64,000 nucleotides of DNA from Gadus chalcogrammus (GCF_026213295.1 NC_079425.1:27473942-27537941), one strand, 5' to 3'; counted from the stretch's first letter, positions 26,319-38,034 are shown. Numbers and translations are program-made. Notes: generated by a model not told the origin, from the sequence alone.

Positions 26319-27190
26319 GTCATGTTTCCATCTAAAAGGTGATGCAAATCTTTAGAAAGTTCGCAAAAAAGTAATTCGAATTAGGTGCGTTTCCATCAAG
26401 TGGTTGGAGCGAAAAACTACAAACATTCCAGGGCTAGTATCCTTTTGATAACATCCTCTCTTAGGCCCTGATATATAGTGGAATTGCGTTGTTTTCCATC
26501 TAAAATAGCTGTAATGTTTTTTTCTTCAATGAGAGAAAGGAAAAGTTCAGCTGTCCACACGTGTCTATTATTCCCATTGGTCATCTGTTCCATGGACGTA
26601 TTGAAAGGATACATTGTACATATTAATAATTCGAAATTCATTGCAGCCTTTATACCACAGATACTCAGGGTCTATAGCATATAACCGCGTTTTCTGATTA
26701 CAGTTTAATGCATTTTCCACAATGTACCAGCTCTCGTTTTGAAGGCTGAACAGACAATTTGACTGAAATTACTTAGTAGGTGTCCATATATCAGGGATTA
26801 ATGGACAGGGTATAATTAAAGGATATGCAAACATAGACATCCTATATCATATATATATATATGATACAGGATGTCTATGTATATAAACGCTTAAAAGTAT
26901 ATATATATTGACGCTACAAGTTGATGTCGGCAGGGTTGCTATGGCCGGTCGGAAATCGGACGGACGTTGTCAGTCCTGTGTGTTCAATGTTCCCTTCGTC
27001 ACAGCTGTTTCGAAAAGTGTGTTTCCATCTCCCATTTACTCTCCTTCGCATTTCTCAAAAACCACCTCAAGCGAGCGGATAAACCTTTTTGTGAATTAGA
27101 GGATTTTTATGCGAATTTTGGTGTTTCCACCACCGTTTAATGATTCGATACTTCAAAATTTGCATTAGATCAGGGGGATGGAAACGCAGC
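26319..27190. mobile_element. TA-flanked inverted-repeat element (GTTTCCATC termini)
   Basis: The left end TA-GTCATGTTTCCATC and right end GATGGAAACGCAGC-TA are inverted with 10 of 14 matches, with TA on both sides. Internal sequences near both ends repeat the GTTTCCATC motif, suggesting nesting. No transposase is seen. A small palindrome lies inside at 26831-26880. Confidence 0.6.
26831..26880. repeat. 50-bp near-perfect palindrome
   Basis: ACATAGACATCCTATATCAT at the left and its reverse complement (one mismatch) at the right flank an AT core. It can form a cruciform or hairpin. Confidence 0.85.
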
Positions 27191-27349
27191 TATAGACCAA
27201 AACCAAAAATAAAATCGAACCAAACTGAACTTAACAAACGACAAAACAAAGGAGTTATTTATGTCGAGGATAGAGAATAAGAATTATTTTACACAGTGCA
27301 TCCTACATCCATATGAATGATAGCAGCACCTGGTGTACTGTAGAATATG

Positions 27350-27465
<116 letters not shown>

Positions 27466-27954
27466 TCTTGGACTTTAATTGTATAGCGGTAGTAGTTTGA
27501 AGCTGTAGTTAGGGGGAGTCGGGGGTGGAGCCGTGGTGAAGGTGTCTCTGCTCACCCAGCATTACGTTAGATTACTGGGCGAACCCCTCGGACCAGGAGC
27601 TGTTCCTCCAGACCAGGCCAGAGGAGGCCCCGGGCTGTGGCCGGGCTGCAGGCCTTCTCTCCCTCCTCAGAGAGCAGCAGAGCCATGCGCTGGGACTCGC
27701 TGCGTCTGAATGGATCATTTAGGGTGAATTCTTCACAAACGAGCGCTCAGCGTCGCTCTCCCTTGGGATTGGCTCTGAAGTTTGAAATCAACATTTCAAA
27801 CGGCCGATTGGCAGATAGAAATGGCAGGATTTGTGACAAGCAAATCTCAGCAAAGGTTTATCCTAGATGTGTGAGATCATATGTGAGATTTATTTCTATT
27901 TCCATCCCCTGTTGAATAAAATACGCCAGAGATTTGTTTGAGATAGATGAGATA

Positions 27955-27994
<40 letters not shown>

Positions 27995-28260
27995 AATATA
28001 AATGACTGCTTTTTCCAGGGGAACAAAGCCCTAGTATTTTATTTAGTGTTTTTTTTTGTCCCTCTTTGAGGAATCATGGTGCCAGAGATACAATAAAAAA
28101 ATGAAAAAAAGGACATTGTTTTACAAAGCTGGTCAGCATTCGAGGCAAAAACACGAGTTGTGCATCTGCGGCTCTCCCAGTGGAACCACTGACCTAATAA
28201 CAAGAATGTCATGGAGACACTGGGTAGAGACACTGTGTTCCCTGCAGAAACAACAGTAAA
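27466..28260. other. Intron 7, unique sequence with a short AT microsatellite
   Basis: (AT)n at about 27952-27992; no gene seen. Confidence 0.5.
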
Positions 28261-28263
28261 AAG

Positions 28264-28555
28264 CATCTTTACACACTCACACATGCATGCACACGCACAC
28301 AGAAACGCATACTCACACAGACACACGCACTCACACCTACGCATGCATGCACACACACATACGCACACAAACACACACCCTCACACCCACACATGCATGC
28401 ACACACACATACGCCCACAGACACAGAGACACACACACACACTCAGACCCATGCATGAACACACACACAGACACACACACTCACACCCACGCATACACGC
28501 ACACACACAAACACGCTCACAACAATGCATGCACACACTCACACACAGTCTGTGA
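28264..28555. repeat. Imperfect CA-rich repeat
   Basis: ACACACGCACTCACACCCAC-like sequence with repeated CATGCATGCACACACACATA segments, at a period of about 60 bp. Confidence 0.8.
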
Positions 28556-28861
28556 GTAAAAAGTAAGCATAAATCATGTTCGAAAAATAAAAAACAAAAA
28601 TTAGTTACACACTGCACACACACACTGTTCCACGGGCTAAGTGGAACACAGTCTAAAGCGCCTGCATGCCCTTTGTGAGAATTATCTACATGACATTATA
28701 AAAGCAGAGGTCACAGAGACAAGGAAACAATGGAATAATTTCTATCCTCTAAATGACGTCTTTGTCCTCCAGAAATCACTGCTGCTTTTGTATTTTCGCA
28801 TGGTTCTGCAAAACCACGGAAGCTATTTCCTAAAGCAACACAACACATCCAGGCAGACCGC

Positions 28862-29125
28862 ACAATGTCCCAACATACGCACAATGTCCCCATAATATAA
28901 ATACACACTGTCCCCACAAACGCAAAATGTCCCCACAATATAAACACACTGTCTCCTCAAACGCACAATGTCCCCACAATATAAACTCACTATGTCCCCA
29001 AAACATAAACACACAATGTCCCCATAATATATACACACAATGTCCCAACAATATAAACACACACTGTCCCCACCAACGCACAATGTCCCCACAATATAAA
29101 CTAACTATGTCCCCACAATATAAAT
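28862..29125. repeat. Minisatellite ACAATGTCCCCACAATATAA
   Basis: About ten units of 25-28 bp of the type CACAATGTCCCCACAATATA plus AACACA. Confidence 0.88.
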
Positions 29126-29214
29126 AAATGATGCAACTAATGAATGACTTTGTTGTTTTTTTGTCAGGGTTTTGTGAGTTTTTATGGTGATGGGGCACAC
29201 ATAATACATATATA

Positions 29215-29500
29215 GATAAAGTACATAATGTAGTACTTATATACAGTATAGAACATATGTATATAATCCATCCATGTGTCCATATATACAGTATATATAT
29301 AGTCCATATATATCATTTATATAGTCTGTATATTGTATATAAATATAATCCATACATATAGTTTATGTAGTCCATATATATCATTTATATAGTCTGTATA
29401 CATTTATTATAAATATAGTCCATATATATAGTTTATGTTGTCCATAGATAAAGTTTATATCTAATGTTTATATGTATAGTTTATATCTGTATGCATAGTA
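29215..29500. repeat. AT-rich TATAGTCCATATATA repeat
   Basis: Diverged units of TATAGTCCATATATATCATT and TATATAGTCTGTATA; low complexity. Confidence 0.75.
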
Positions 29501-29657
29501 TTATTCTCCCTCTAGCTGTAATTTCTCTGGTGATCCGATCCTCTGGATATTTGTTGACTGCTGAGGAACGTGTGCTGGGCTGAGTGTCACATTGAGGTCA
29601 GGCCAGCACTGCTGATAAGGTTGAGAAGAAGTGCTAAGCTGAAACACTACCTGTGCT

Positions 29658-29660
<3 letters not shown>

Positions 29661-29706
<46 letters not shown>
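29661..29706. repeat. CA microsatellite
   Basis: Pure (CA)n of about 45 bp. Confidence 0.9.
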
Positions 29707-29707
<1 letters not shown>

Positions 29708-30050
29708 ACACATATATTCCCATCAAACTCGGGGAAACCACGCACACACACAGTAAGCCTAACACTGAAGATCACATTTTTATTTATTTGATTTTAATTC
29801 TTTTCACATCAGCCTGTCAGGATGACTGACAGCTGGCAGAATCTTGGAGGTCTGTCTCTCCGGCAGCACGTGAAGCTGTCAGTCTGACGGGGGCCCGTCT
29901 GAGGGGGTTCTAGCACGCAGATGCTCCCCGGTGGCTCCCTGTCTTCAAAGTGCTCGGCGGGGCCGGAACAGGGAGGCCTGCTTGGCTGGATTGGGGCGGG
30001 GGGGGATTGGTATGTAGGGAGGGATTGGTGGATGGTGTGGGGGGAGAAGA

Positions 30051-30080
30051 GAGGGGGGGGGGGGGGGGGGGGGGGGGGGT
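30051..30080. repeat. Poly-G run
   Basis: A near-uninterrupted G run of about 27-30 bases. Confidence 0.85.
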
Positions 30081-30247
30081 CCTTGTGGACTTTTTCCTAG
30101 CCTGGTGTCTGGAGGATTTTACACTATTTCATCTCAAAAATGGAAATGTCACGGCTCGCTACATCTCCACAACAATTGGAATCTGGGCCAGTGGCTTATT
30201 TATTCACCCCAACCCCACCCTCCAATCTAAATCATTGCAGCTATTTT

Positions 30248-30371
30248 GTCTCTGGCTCTCTCTCTCTGTCTCTCTCTCTCTGCCTTTCCCTCCCTCTCCC
30301 TCTCTGTCTCGCTCTCTCTCTCGCCCTCTCTCCCTCTCTCTCGCTCTCTCTATCCCTCTCTCTCTCTCGCG

Positions 30372-30447
<76 letters not shown>

Positions 30448-30684
30448 CTCCCTCCCTCTCTCTCCCTCTCTCCCCCTCTCCTCCTCTCTCTCTCTCTCCC
30501 TCTCTCCCCCTCTCTCTCTCTCTCTCTCTCTCTCTCGCTTTCTCTCCCTCTCTCTCGCTCTATATCCGTCTCTCTCGCTCTCTCCCTCTCTCTCTTTATC
30601 CCTCCCTCCCTCTCTCTCCCTCTCTCCAACTCTCCCTCTCTACCTCTCCACCTCTCTCTCTCTCTCTCTCACGCTCTCTCTCTC

Positions 30685-30768
<84 letters not shown>

Positions 30769-30785
30769 TCTCTCTCTCTCTCGCT
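30248..30785. repeat. 540-bp CT-rich polypyrimidine tract
   Basis: CTCTCT with CCCT, CTCG and TATC variants; the + strand is almost entirely pyrimidine. Multi-hundred-codon frames across it are artefacts of the repeat. Confidence 0.93.
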
Positions 30786-30874
30786 CCTTTGTCAATGTGT
30801 TTTATTGTCGGTCGTCCTCCAACAGGTTTCCACTGATAGGGACGAGAGGAGCTGTGGTGGAGCGCTGGGAGCCC

Positions 30875-31215
30875 CCCCCCCCTCAGTGCCCGGGGGGGGG
30901 GGAGGGGGTTGGGTTGGGGGAGAGAGGGGGTGAGGAGGGAGGCGGGGTGGGGGAGGATTAGCTACAGCTAGCGGTGCCAGATAGCGTAAACATCGGAGCG
31001 GATAATAATGGGGGTGCAGCCGGGGAACGGCGGCTGACAGATTGTGATATTGGCATTAGCATGTTGCTGGGCTGCGTGCTCACAGCGCGGGGTCTGGGGA
31101 GGGGCAGGGGTCTCGGGAGGAGGGGGGGGGGGGTCCTGGGGAGGGGCAAGGATCTGGGGAGGGGGGGGGGTTCTGAGGAGGGGCAAGGGTCTGGGGAGGG
31201 GGGGGGGCTGGTGAG
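30875..31215. repeat. G-rich tract with G-quadruplex potential
   Basis: Poly-C then poly-G at about 30877-30907, GGGGTTGGGTTGGGGG-type text, and a GGGGAGGGGCAAGGGTCTGG repeat of about 32 bp at 31098-31208. Confidence 0.85.
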
Positions 31216-31287
31216 CTCCACGCTTAGACGCGGGCGCATTTAAAGGCAGAAGGAAAGTGTGAAATGAAAGATGACCTAGAATGACAG

Positions 31288-31292
31288 TGAGT

Positions 31293-31385
<93 letters not shown>
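31288..31385. repeat. TG microsatellite
   Basis: Pure (TG)n of about 97 bp. Confidence 0.95.
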
Positions 31386-31386
<1 letters not shown>

Positions 31387-31504
31387 TGGGTGGGCCACCA
31401 TGCACATTGCAACATGAAAAGAGGATTTCACAGTTTCGAGCAGTATCTGAAAATTCACTTTTATGTCGATTACGATTTCATCCCCCGAGCCGCCAGAAGT
31501 TTCC

Positions 31505-32250
31505 TGGTTGCACGACTCGCTCTGCACTGGCACATCTGTAAGAATCGCTCTGCACTCCCACATCTGTAAGACTCGCACTGCACTCACACATCTGTAAGAC
31601 TCGCTCTGCACTCACACATCTGTAAGACTCCTTGCCCACTGCATCCGTCTGCTGACGGATCTCATTAACTTTGCATGGGGCGATCCCGAAATGCATTGTG
31701 GGTCCGTCCGTTCCGTCGGCTCCGTCTCTTGCGTTCAGAAGTTGAACATTTTTTAACTTTTCAGGCTGCAACGGATCCGTCAGCCAATGAGATCGTGGCT
31801 TTGTCGGCAAATACCACTCCCCCATCCGTCACACACGCCTTCCGTCATCCGTTGACGGACGGATACAGTGGGCAAGCTGACTAAGACTCGCTCTGCACTC
31901 ATACATTTGTAAGACTCACTCTGCACTCACACAACTGTAAGACTCGCTCTGCACTTACACATCTGTAAGACTCGCTCTGCACTCACACAACTGTAAGACT
32001 CGCTCTGCACTCACACAACTGTAAGACTCGCTCTGCACTCACACAACTGTAAGACTCGCTCTGCACTTACACATCTGTAAGACTCGCTCTGCACTCATAC
32101 ATTTGTAAGACTCGCTCTGCAGTCACACAACTGTAAGACTCGCTCTGCACTCACACATCTGTAAGACTCGCTCTGCACTCATACATCTGTAAGACTCGCT
32201 CTGCACTCACACATCAGTCAGACTCGCTCTGCACTCAAACATCTGTTAGA
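31505..32250. repeat. 28-bp minisatellite split by a MITE
   Basis: Units of CTGTAAGACTCGCTCTGCAC plus TCACACAT; about five copies before and thirteen after the insertion at 31631-31881. Variants CATACATTTG and CACACAACTG alternate in the later part. Confidence 0.92.
31631..31881. mobile_element. Short inverted-repeat element (MITE) inside the 28-bp minisatellite
   Basis: The left end CTTGCCCACTGCATCCGTC and right end GACGGATACAGTGGGCAAG are inverted with one mismatch. TAAGACTC borders it at 31623-31630 and again at 31882-31889, after five extra bases CTGAC. Because TAAGACTC occurs in every minisatellite unit, the 8-bp duplication is likely but not certain. Confidence 0.75.
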
Positions 32251-32429
32251 CGGGGCTTTGTGTTCGGCCGCGGGCAGCGGGGGACGCCAGGGGCAGCCTG
32301 GTTCTGGCTCAGTCCACATTGTTCACCTGGTTATGGTCAGTCCACCCTGTACAGCCTGATTATGGATCAGTCCACCCTGTACTTCCTAGTTATGGATCCG
32401 TCCAGGTTTTAGAAGGCCGATAGGTCAGT

Positions 32430-32695
32430 CCAGCACCTCCTACCTTAACAGGGACACCTCTTACCCTAACAGGAAGCACCTCCTTCCCTGAACCCACCTC
32501 CTACCCTAACAGGAAGCACCACTTACCCTGAACCCGCCTCCTACCCTAACAGGAACACCTCCTACCCTAACAGGAAGCACCTCCTACCCTAACAGGAACA
32601 CATCCTACCATAACAGGAACACCTCCTACCCTGAATCTGCCTCCTACACTAACAGGAACACCTCCTACCCTAACAGGAACACCTCCTCCCCCAGG
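32430..32695. repeat. CTCCTACCCTAACAGGAACA minisatellite
   Basis: About twelve units of 21-22 bp with AGGAAGCACC and CTGAACCCGC variants. Confidence 0.88.
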
Positions 32696-33128
32696 TCCCG
32701 GGGGAGCCTCTGTGAGGTTCTGCTCTGATGTAGTGGGGTGTCAAAGACGAGTCGTAACTCAGGGGCCTCTTAGGACCGCCTGCTGCTACAGGAGCATCTC
32801 TAATAACTCCAGGACGGCTGTTGACTTCCAGCTGAAAGAAAGGTCCACTAATGCACACGCTCCTCTTGATTAATAAGACCACATTACCCACAACACCCCA
32901 GGGAGTGCACAAGGACTTTTGCTGGAGTGTTCTGGTTTTAACGGCATGTGTAAAGTTGTAGTTTTTTCCAGTCTTCAGTCAGTTTTGCATGAAGGTACTT
33001 CATTGACCTTGTTTTGTCTTCTGGTTCGGGTTCCTTATCGACCTTGTTCAGGCTTCTCGTTCATCATTGCCCTTGTCTTGTCTGCTGGTTATGGTTCATC
33101 ATTACCCATGTTTCTTCTTCTGGTTTAG
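32696..33128. other. Intron 7, end
   Basis: Unique sequence with a loosely repeated CTTGTTTTGTCTTCTGGTT motif before the exon 8 acceptor. Confidence 0.45.
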
Positions 33129-33265
33129 GTACTTCATCGATCGACACACAGACCTGGAGAGGCAGTTCAATATCAACGTGGACGACGGGAAGATCACCCT
33201 GGCCAAGGCGCTGGACAGAGAGACGGACATGTGGCACAACATCACAGTGACCGCCACCGAAGTCA
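33129..33265 (+). CDS. cdh8: cdh8 exon 8 (EC4, middle)
   Basis: A 137-bp exon, the standard type II length, lies between the acceptor TTCTGGTTTAG and the donor GTAAGTAA. With the two bases from exon 7 it reads [17 protein letters not shown], then [18 protein letters not shown] and [14 protein letters not shown] is the calcium-binding motif of EC4, and NIT is an N-glycosylation sequon. The stretch [12 protein letters not shown] is one of the best cadherin-8 identifiers. One oddity is phenylalanine where relatives have serine in R(Y/F)SIDRHTD, a single-base difference (TTC for TCC). It ends with one spare base that makes the next codon arginine (TEVRNHSQ). Confidence 0.94.
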
Positions 33266-34039
33266 GTAAGTAACTTTATTTCCATCCACGCCAAGAATCC
33301 CATCCACCAAGGTTCCAGCAGGTCTCCTGTGATTGGCCGTTCCTTGATGTGCAGGATGGTAACCAGAGGGGTCTGCGTCTTGACGGAACAATCTGTTGAC
33401 GTTCGTTTAAATTAACGAAGCCAGTGGCCGATCCTCCTGCTACATTAGCGCTCGCTATTATATCCTGCCTACTAATTGCTCAAAGACTGGGGCGCAAACA
33501 ATTTGCATTAGAATTCGCAGGGGCATTAAATATGTTCATTTGCTGAGTTTTGATTGAATTAAACAGCTCAGTAGTCAATTTGTGGAAGTGCAAGAACATT
33601 AAAACCTATCAAGTAAAGCGTTTTAAAGACACGCTCCGTGGTGGATTGCTCTAACGCCAGCATCCATTACAGATTAAAGAACATCTGCAAACAGCAGAAC
33701 TCCCTCACTCTGTACGGCAGGCGGAGCCTCGCCAGCCCTGAGAAAGGCTCTATTTGCATACAGATTGTTTTGGGGGTTTTGGGGGGCTGCATGTTGTGAT
33801 AAAAGTTAATGTACCCTTAAAAGCTATCTGAATAGGAAATTGACATTGCTAGTTGTAACTTTCTTTCGTTATCTTTGCTCTGGTCTCACTTTCTCTCCCC
33901 CCCGCCTCTCTAACTATCGCTGCCATTTCTTAATCAAAGGAAACACAAGCTAATTGTCTAAATGCAAGCAGAACATAATAATCCCATCTCTGGGTTCCTA
34001 CAACCCTGCAGGTCTGCTTATTTAGTGGCTGCTGCTCCA
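33266..34039. other. Intron 8, first part, no gene seen
   Basis: Unique AT-rich sequence; 33460-33620 looks non-repetitive and could be conserved non-coding DNA. Confidence 0.4.
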
Positions 34040-34445
34040 GATGGGAGTCGAGTAGGTGTCAAGTAGGAGTCTAGTAGGAGGCTAGTAGGAGTTGAGTAGG
34101 AGTGGAGTAGAAGTCTAGTAGGTGTCTAGTAGGAGTCTAGTAGGAGTCTAGTAGTAGTCAAGTAGTGGAGTAGGAGTCGAGCAGGAGCCTAGTAGGAGCC
34201 TAGTAGGAGTCTAGTAGGAGTCGAGTAGGAGTCTAGTAGTAGGTGTCGGTGGGTGTCGGTTTGGGACTGGTCGGGTGTGGGTGTAGGTGTGTGACAATGT
34301 AGGTCAGTGTGGGTGGGTGTAGGATTGGTGTGGTTGTAGGTGGGTGTTGGTGAGTGTGGGTGTAGGTGGGTGTGGGTGTAGGTGGGTGTGGGTGAGTGTG
34401 GGTGTAGGTGGTAGTGGGTGTAGGTGGGTGTAGGTGGGTGTGGGT
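34040..34445. repeat. AGTCTAGTAGG repeat passing into GTGGGTGTAG repeat
   Basis: About 18 units of the 11-bp AGTCTAGTAGG type (34045-34240), then GT-rich GTGGGTGTAGGTGGGTGT units of 12-18 bp to 34445. Confidence 0.85.
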
Positions 34446-34574
34446 TCTGCGGCGTGTAAAAGGGAATAGATGTGTTTCCAGTTATGTCTACCATTTGCCA
34501 CCAAATGCTGCGTTCTACCGCCTCACACCAGCTGCTGCAGATGGAAAAAAATCACTTTGGCAGACGGCTTCAAC

Positions 34575-34673
34575 TATCTCTCTCTCTCCCTCTTCCTACC
34601 TCTCTTTCCAGCTCGCTCTCTATCTCCCTCTTTCTCTCTACCTCTCCAGCTCTCTCTCCCTCTTTCTTTCTCT

Positions 34674-34729
<56 letters not shown>

Positions 34730-34752
34730 TCTCCCTACCTCTCTCTCTTACA
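34575..34752. repeat. CT-rich microsatellite
   Basis: CTCTCTCC and CTCTCTAC variants with pure (CT)n at about 34678-34720. Confidence 0.88.
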
Positions 34753-34919
34753 CTTACATTCAAACAAGCACTCAAACAAACTCACACACACAGACACGGA
34801 CCTCCCCCCTACTCTATCTGTCCATCACTGTCTATCCTCCAGTCCATGTTTTTACTCCTCTCTCCTCTCCCCTCTTAGCCAGCGGTCTCCCGCGTCCACC
34901 TATGGACAGCTATTTTTAG

Positions 34920-34941
34920 AGGGGGGGGGGGGGGGGGGGGG
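34920..34941. repeat. Poly-G run
   Basis: About 22 G in a row. Confidence 0.85.
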
Positions 34942-35660
34942 AACACTAAAGTGAGACAGTTCGAAGTTAGCCACAGCTCACTAGCATGGCTTGCTGCTAA
35001 AACGTGTTCATCATTGGTTGGAACATAATATCCCCTGATTCCGTTTAAAACTTCTTACTTTCAAAAGAAAACCAGAGTGTAAAAAGCATTAGCCTGCTCC
35101 TGCCGATGGAATTTCAACCTTGTAATTCCTCAAACGGAGAGGCTAATGGCAAGCCTATTTATGGGTGAGAAACACTTTGGATGTTACGTTGCCTCAATAA
35201 AAACAAGGCAGGAGTGGGGAGTGGCGGGGGGCAAATTAATAGATAATAGCGGGGAAAGTTGGCGTTTGCTGCGCTGCCTAACAAACACAACGGTTTTACA
35301 GGCCCGTCGCAAAGGAGCTGCCAATTACCGCTGATGAATAATTCCAATCAAAACCTAATCTAATTAAGCCGCAATTTTATTGTCTTTTTTGGACTTCAGC
35401 TGCCATGGACTCATTAATATGCGCTGTGTCGCCCTAATGTTTTAAACATTAAAGTGTACAGGGGATTTCAAAACCACTTTAAATGTCGCACACTCACTCT
35501 GTTGCCCCAAAACGCTGTTTTGCATCGCTGATAATCGCTCCGACCGACTGACTTATCATCTGTCCTCCCATTAGCAAACGAGCAATAATAACACAATTAG
35601 TGGGAAAGAAATACACTGTGTGTTCTATTTACACTTTGGGGATCACAACTTACCCTCTCT
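34942..35660. other. Intron 8, unique sequence
   Basis: Homeodomain-type TAATTA cores are frequent (for example CTAATCTAATTAAGCC near 35357). It could be conserved non-coding DNA; untested. Confidence 0.4.
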
Positions 35661-35758
35661 GTCTGCCTGTCTGCCTGCCTATACCTGTCTGTCTGACTGA
35701 CTGCCTCTCTGTCTGCCTATACCTGTCTGTCTGACTGACTGCCTCTCTGTCTGCCAGC
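35655..35758. repeat. CTGTCTGACTGACTGCCTCT repeat
   Basis: Two units of about 46 bp made of CTGTCTGACTGACTGCCTCT and GTCTGCCTATAC, just before exon 9. Confidence 0.8.
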
Positions 35759-35806
35759 CCTTTATCTGTATGTCTGACGGTCTGCCGTGTGTCTTGCGTG
35801 CCCCAG

Positions 35807-35928
35807 GAAACCACAGCCAGATCTCAAGGGCGGTCGTGGCCATCAGAGTAATGGACGTCAACGACAACGCCCCTGAGTTTGCCACCGAGTACGAGGCCTT
35901 CCTGTGTGAGAACGGAAAGCCTGGGCAG
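35807..35928 (+). CDS. cdh8: cdh8 exon 9 (EC4 end, EC4-EC5 linker)
   Basis: A 122-bp exon, the standard type II length, lies between the acceptor GCGTGCCCCAG and the donor GTGAGG. It reads NHSQISRAVVAIRVMDVN, then the calcium-binding linker DVNDNAPEF and EYEAFLCENGKPGQ, the beginning of EC5. NHS is a possible N-glycosylation sequon. The cysteine in FLCENG is conserved in type II EC5. The exon ends in phase 0. Both flanking introns are rich in CTGTCTG and CTCTCTAC tracts. Confidence 0.95.
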
Positions 35929-35964
35929 GTGAGGAGAAAAGAGAGGCCATCCATCAAACCTGGC

Positions 35965-36205
35965 TGCCCTGCTCTCTCTATCTCAACCTCTCTTTCTCTC
36001 TGTCTAGCTATCTCTACCTCTCTCTCTCTACCTCTCTCTCTCTCTTCCTCTCTCTCTCTCTCTGTCTAGCTCTCTCTATCTCTACCTATCTCAACCTCTC
36101 TCTCTACCTCTCTCGCTGTCTAGCTCTCTCTACCGCCATCTCTCTACCTCTTTCTCTGTCTACCTCTCTCTCTCTCTACCTCTCTCTGTCTCGCTCTCTC
36201 CTCCC
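35965..36205. repeat. CTCTCTACCTCTCTGTCTAG repeat in intron 9
   Basis: Diverged CT-rich units with recurring TCTGTCTAGCTCTCT. Confidence 0.8.
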
Positions 36206-36880
36206 CCATAATGGTTGGATGGGCTGAATGATAGCCTATTTATTTCTCTGTGAAACTATGGAGGAGGGTACAAGTCCTTTCTTCTCATGCAGCGTCCCTC
36301 CCTCCCTGGACAGGGTGTGTGTGAATGAGATGGTGGGCAGGGGAGGGGGAGGGGGGAGGAAGCGAGTGGTCAGCATCGATCACAGGAGATCATAATTTAG
36401 GAATGCCTTTCATGTCCTCCTCCAGATGGTCCAATGCTTCCTCCACAGCCAAAAACCCTCGACAAGTACTAAGCATCCTCCTTCCCATCCATCGACCCCG
36501 TTGGAGCTTGGCCGGGCGCCTCTTCCTGAATGGAGCCTGGACAAAAGACAGATAAATAAATAAGAAAAGGCTCCTGGAGGGCCTGCATTCTAATTTCAAA
36601 TCAATCATAAAGACATAGATCACGATAAGGCCCCGGATGACAGGCCCTCAGATACGTGGGCCCCGGGCCCCGGGCCTGAGTGCCAGATGAGACAGGCCTT
36701 CATTGATTAGAATCTCAAACTCTGGGAGTGAATGGGGGCCATATATCACCTGCGACCGGCCGACGATACAGCAGACAGCATGTAGAAGCAGAGGAATAAG
36801 AGTAATGAACAGGTGGTGTGATAGCTGCAGGTGGCCTCCTCGTCTCCTCCTCTCTCATCGCATCCTCCTCTCTATCACAG
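36206..36880. other. Intron 9, remainder
   Basis: Unique sequence with a GGGGCCC-rich patch near 36660; no gene seen. Confidence 0.45.
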
Positions 36881-36998
36881 GTGATCCAGACCATCAGCGC
36901 TGTGGACAGAGACGACCCCATCCAGGGCCACTACTTCGACTACCGCCTGGTCCCAGAGATGCTCAACAACCCCAACTTCACCATCAAGAATAACCAAG
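36881..36998 (+). CDS. cdh8: cdh8 exon 10 (EC5, first half)
   Basis: A 118-bp exon, the usual type II length, lies between the acceptor CTCTATCACAG and the donor GTGAGGAA. It encodes VIQTISAVDRDDPIQGHYF, then RLVPEMLNNPNFTIKNNQ. DRDDP is the membrane-proximal domain's calcium motif, and NFT is a conserved sequon. One base is carried into exon 11, which lies 7.8 kb away across the transposon-rich intron 10. Confidence 0.95.
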
Positions 36999-37063
36999 GT
37001 GAGGAACAAAAGGAAAGGGGGATTTGATTGCAGGTTGGTGGCACACTGCAAAGTGTGGCTAAT

Positions 37064-37065
<2 letters not shown>

Positions 37066-37128
<63 letters not shown>

Positions 37129-37217
37129 CTCTCTCGCTCTCTCGCTCTCTCGCTCTCTCTCCCTTTCTCTCTCTCTCTCTATCTCCATCCCTCCCTCTCC
37201 CTCTCCCTCTCTCTCTC
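37066..37217. repeat. CT microsatellite after exon 10
   Basis: (CT)n with CTCG variants, beginning about 70 bases after the exon 10 donor. Confidence 0.92.
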
Positions 37218-38034
37218 GTGTTGTGGTTGTTTCTCGCCCGCCCGAGGGGTGTTAGCCGTACTGGAGATGAAATGTGGCGGAACAGTGTAAGCTTGCAGTA
37301 AGCAGATGTGAAATTGTCTGGACACCGGCATTTCTTTACTCCCCAGTGCGTTTGGCGGCAGGCTAAATGAAAAGGATCCCAATGACTTTCCTCCCTTCTT
37401 CTACTGCTCTGTGATGGCTGACTTCCTGCGCGCTCTTCTGCCACGGCAGATGGCACCGAATTTATTTGCTAAATACTCAGATTGCGTGTTTGCGGACGTT
37501 CTCTACCCACACAGCCCTCTCCCAATACCGGAGACGTATTGAGGGAATGTAATCAAGCGACGGGTGCTTTAGGCTCCATCCTGTTTCACCATAACTAAAT
37601 CGAGAGGTACATGCAGTAAAAGGTGTTTAGTTGGTCTTATTAAAACACGTCACGGTTTGAATGCTTAGCCATCTCTACCAATACATCCGTACTAAGTATG
37701 AATTCATTTCTTGAACATATTCCGTTGTTTCCAGTCTTGTAAACCTCGCAGATACGATTTGATTTGGAATCTAATCATTCAAACCGTGAACTGACAATGA
37801 AGATCAGAAGTTTAAAGAATATTCATCATACATATAGGAAAGGTCAACTGTGTGCTGTTTAGACATCAGGGTCTGTTAGATATCTATTGTTGAACTAATT
37901 GATTGATTCATTTATTTGTATAATATCCAAGACCATAAGGTCTCTGCAGGAACAAGGAGGGCATGTAGACTTTGGCTCCAACAGCAAGACAGCATTTATA
38001 TTTATAAAAAATAAATCCTACATAACTATTAGAC
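37218..38034. other. Intron 10, first unique part
   Basis: AT-rich, no gene or element recognised. Confidence 0.4.

Noticed and set aside
30140..30961. Frames of more than 250 codons rich in Ser/Leu
   Set aside because: They translate a CT microsatellite; no domain or codon bias.
31505..32250. CRISPR-like regular repeat
   Set aside because: Units are directly tandem with no unique spacers; this is a eukaryotic minisatellite.
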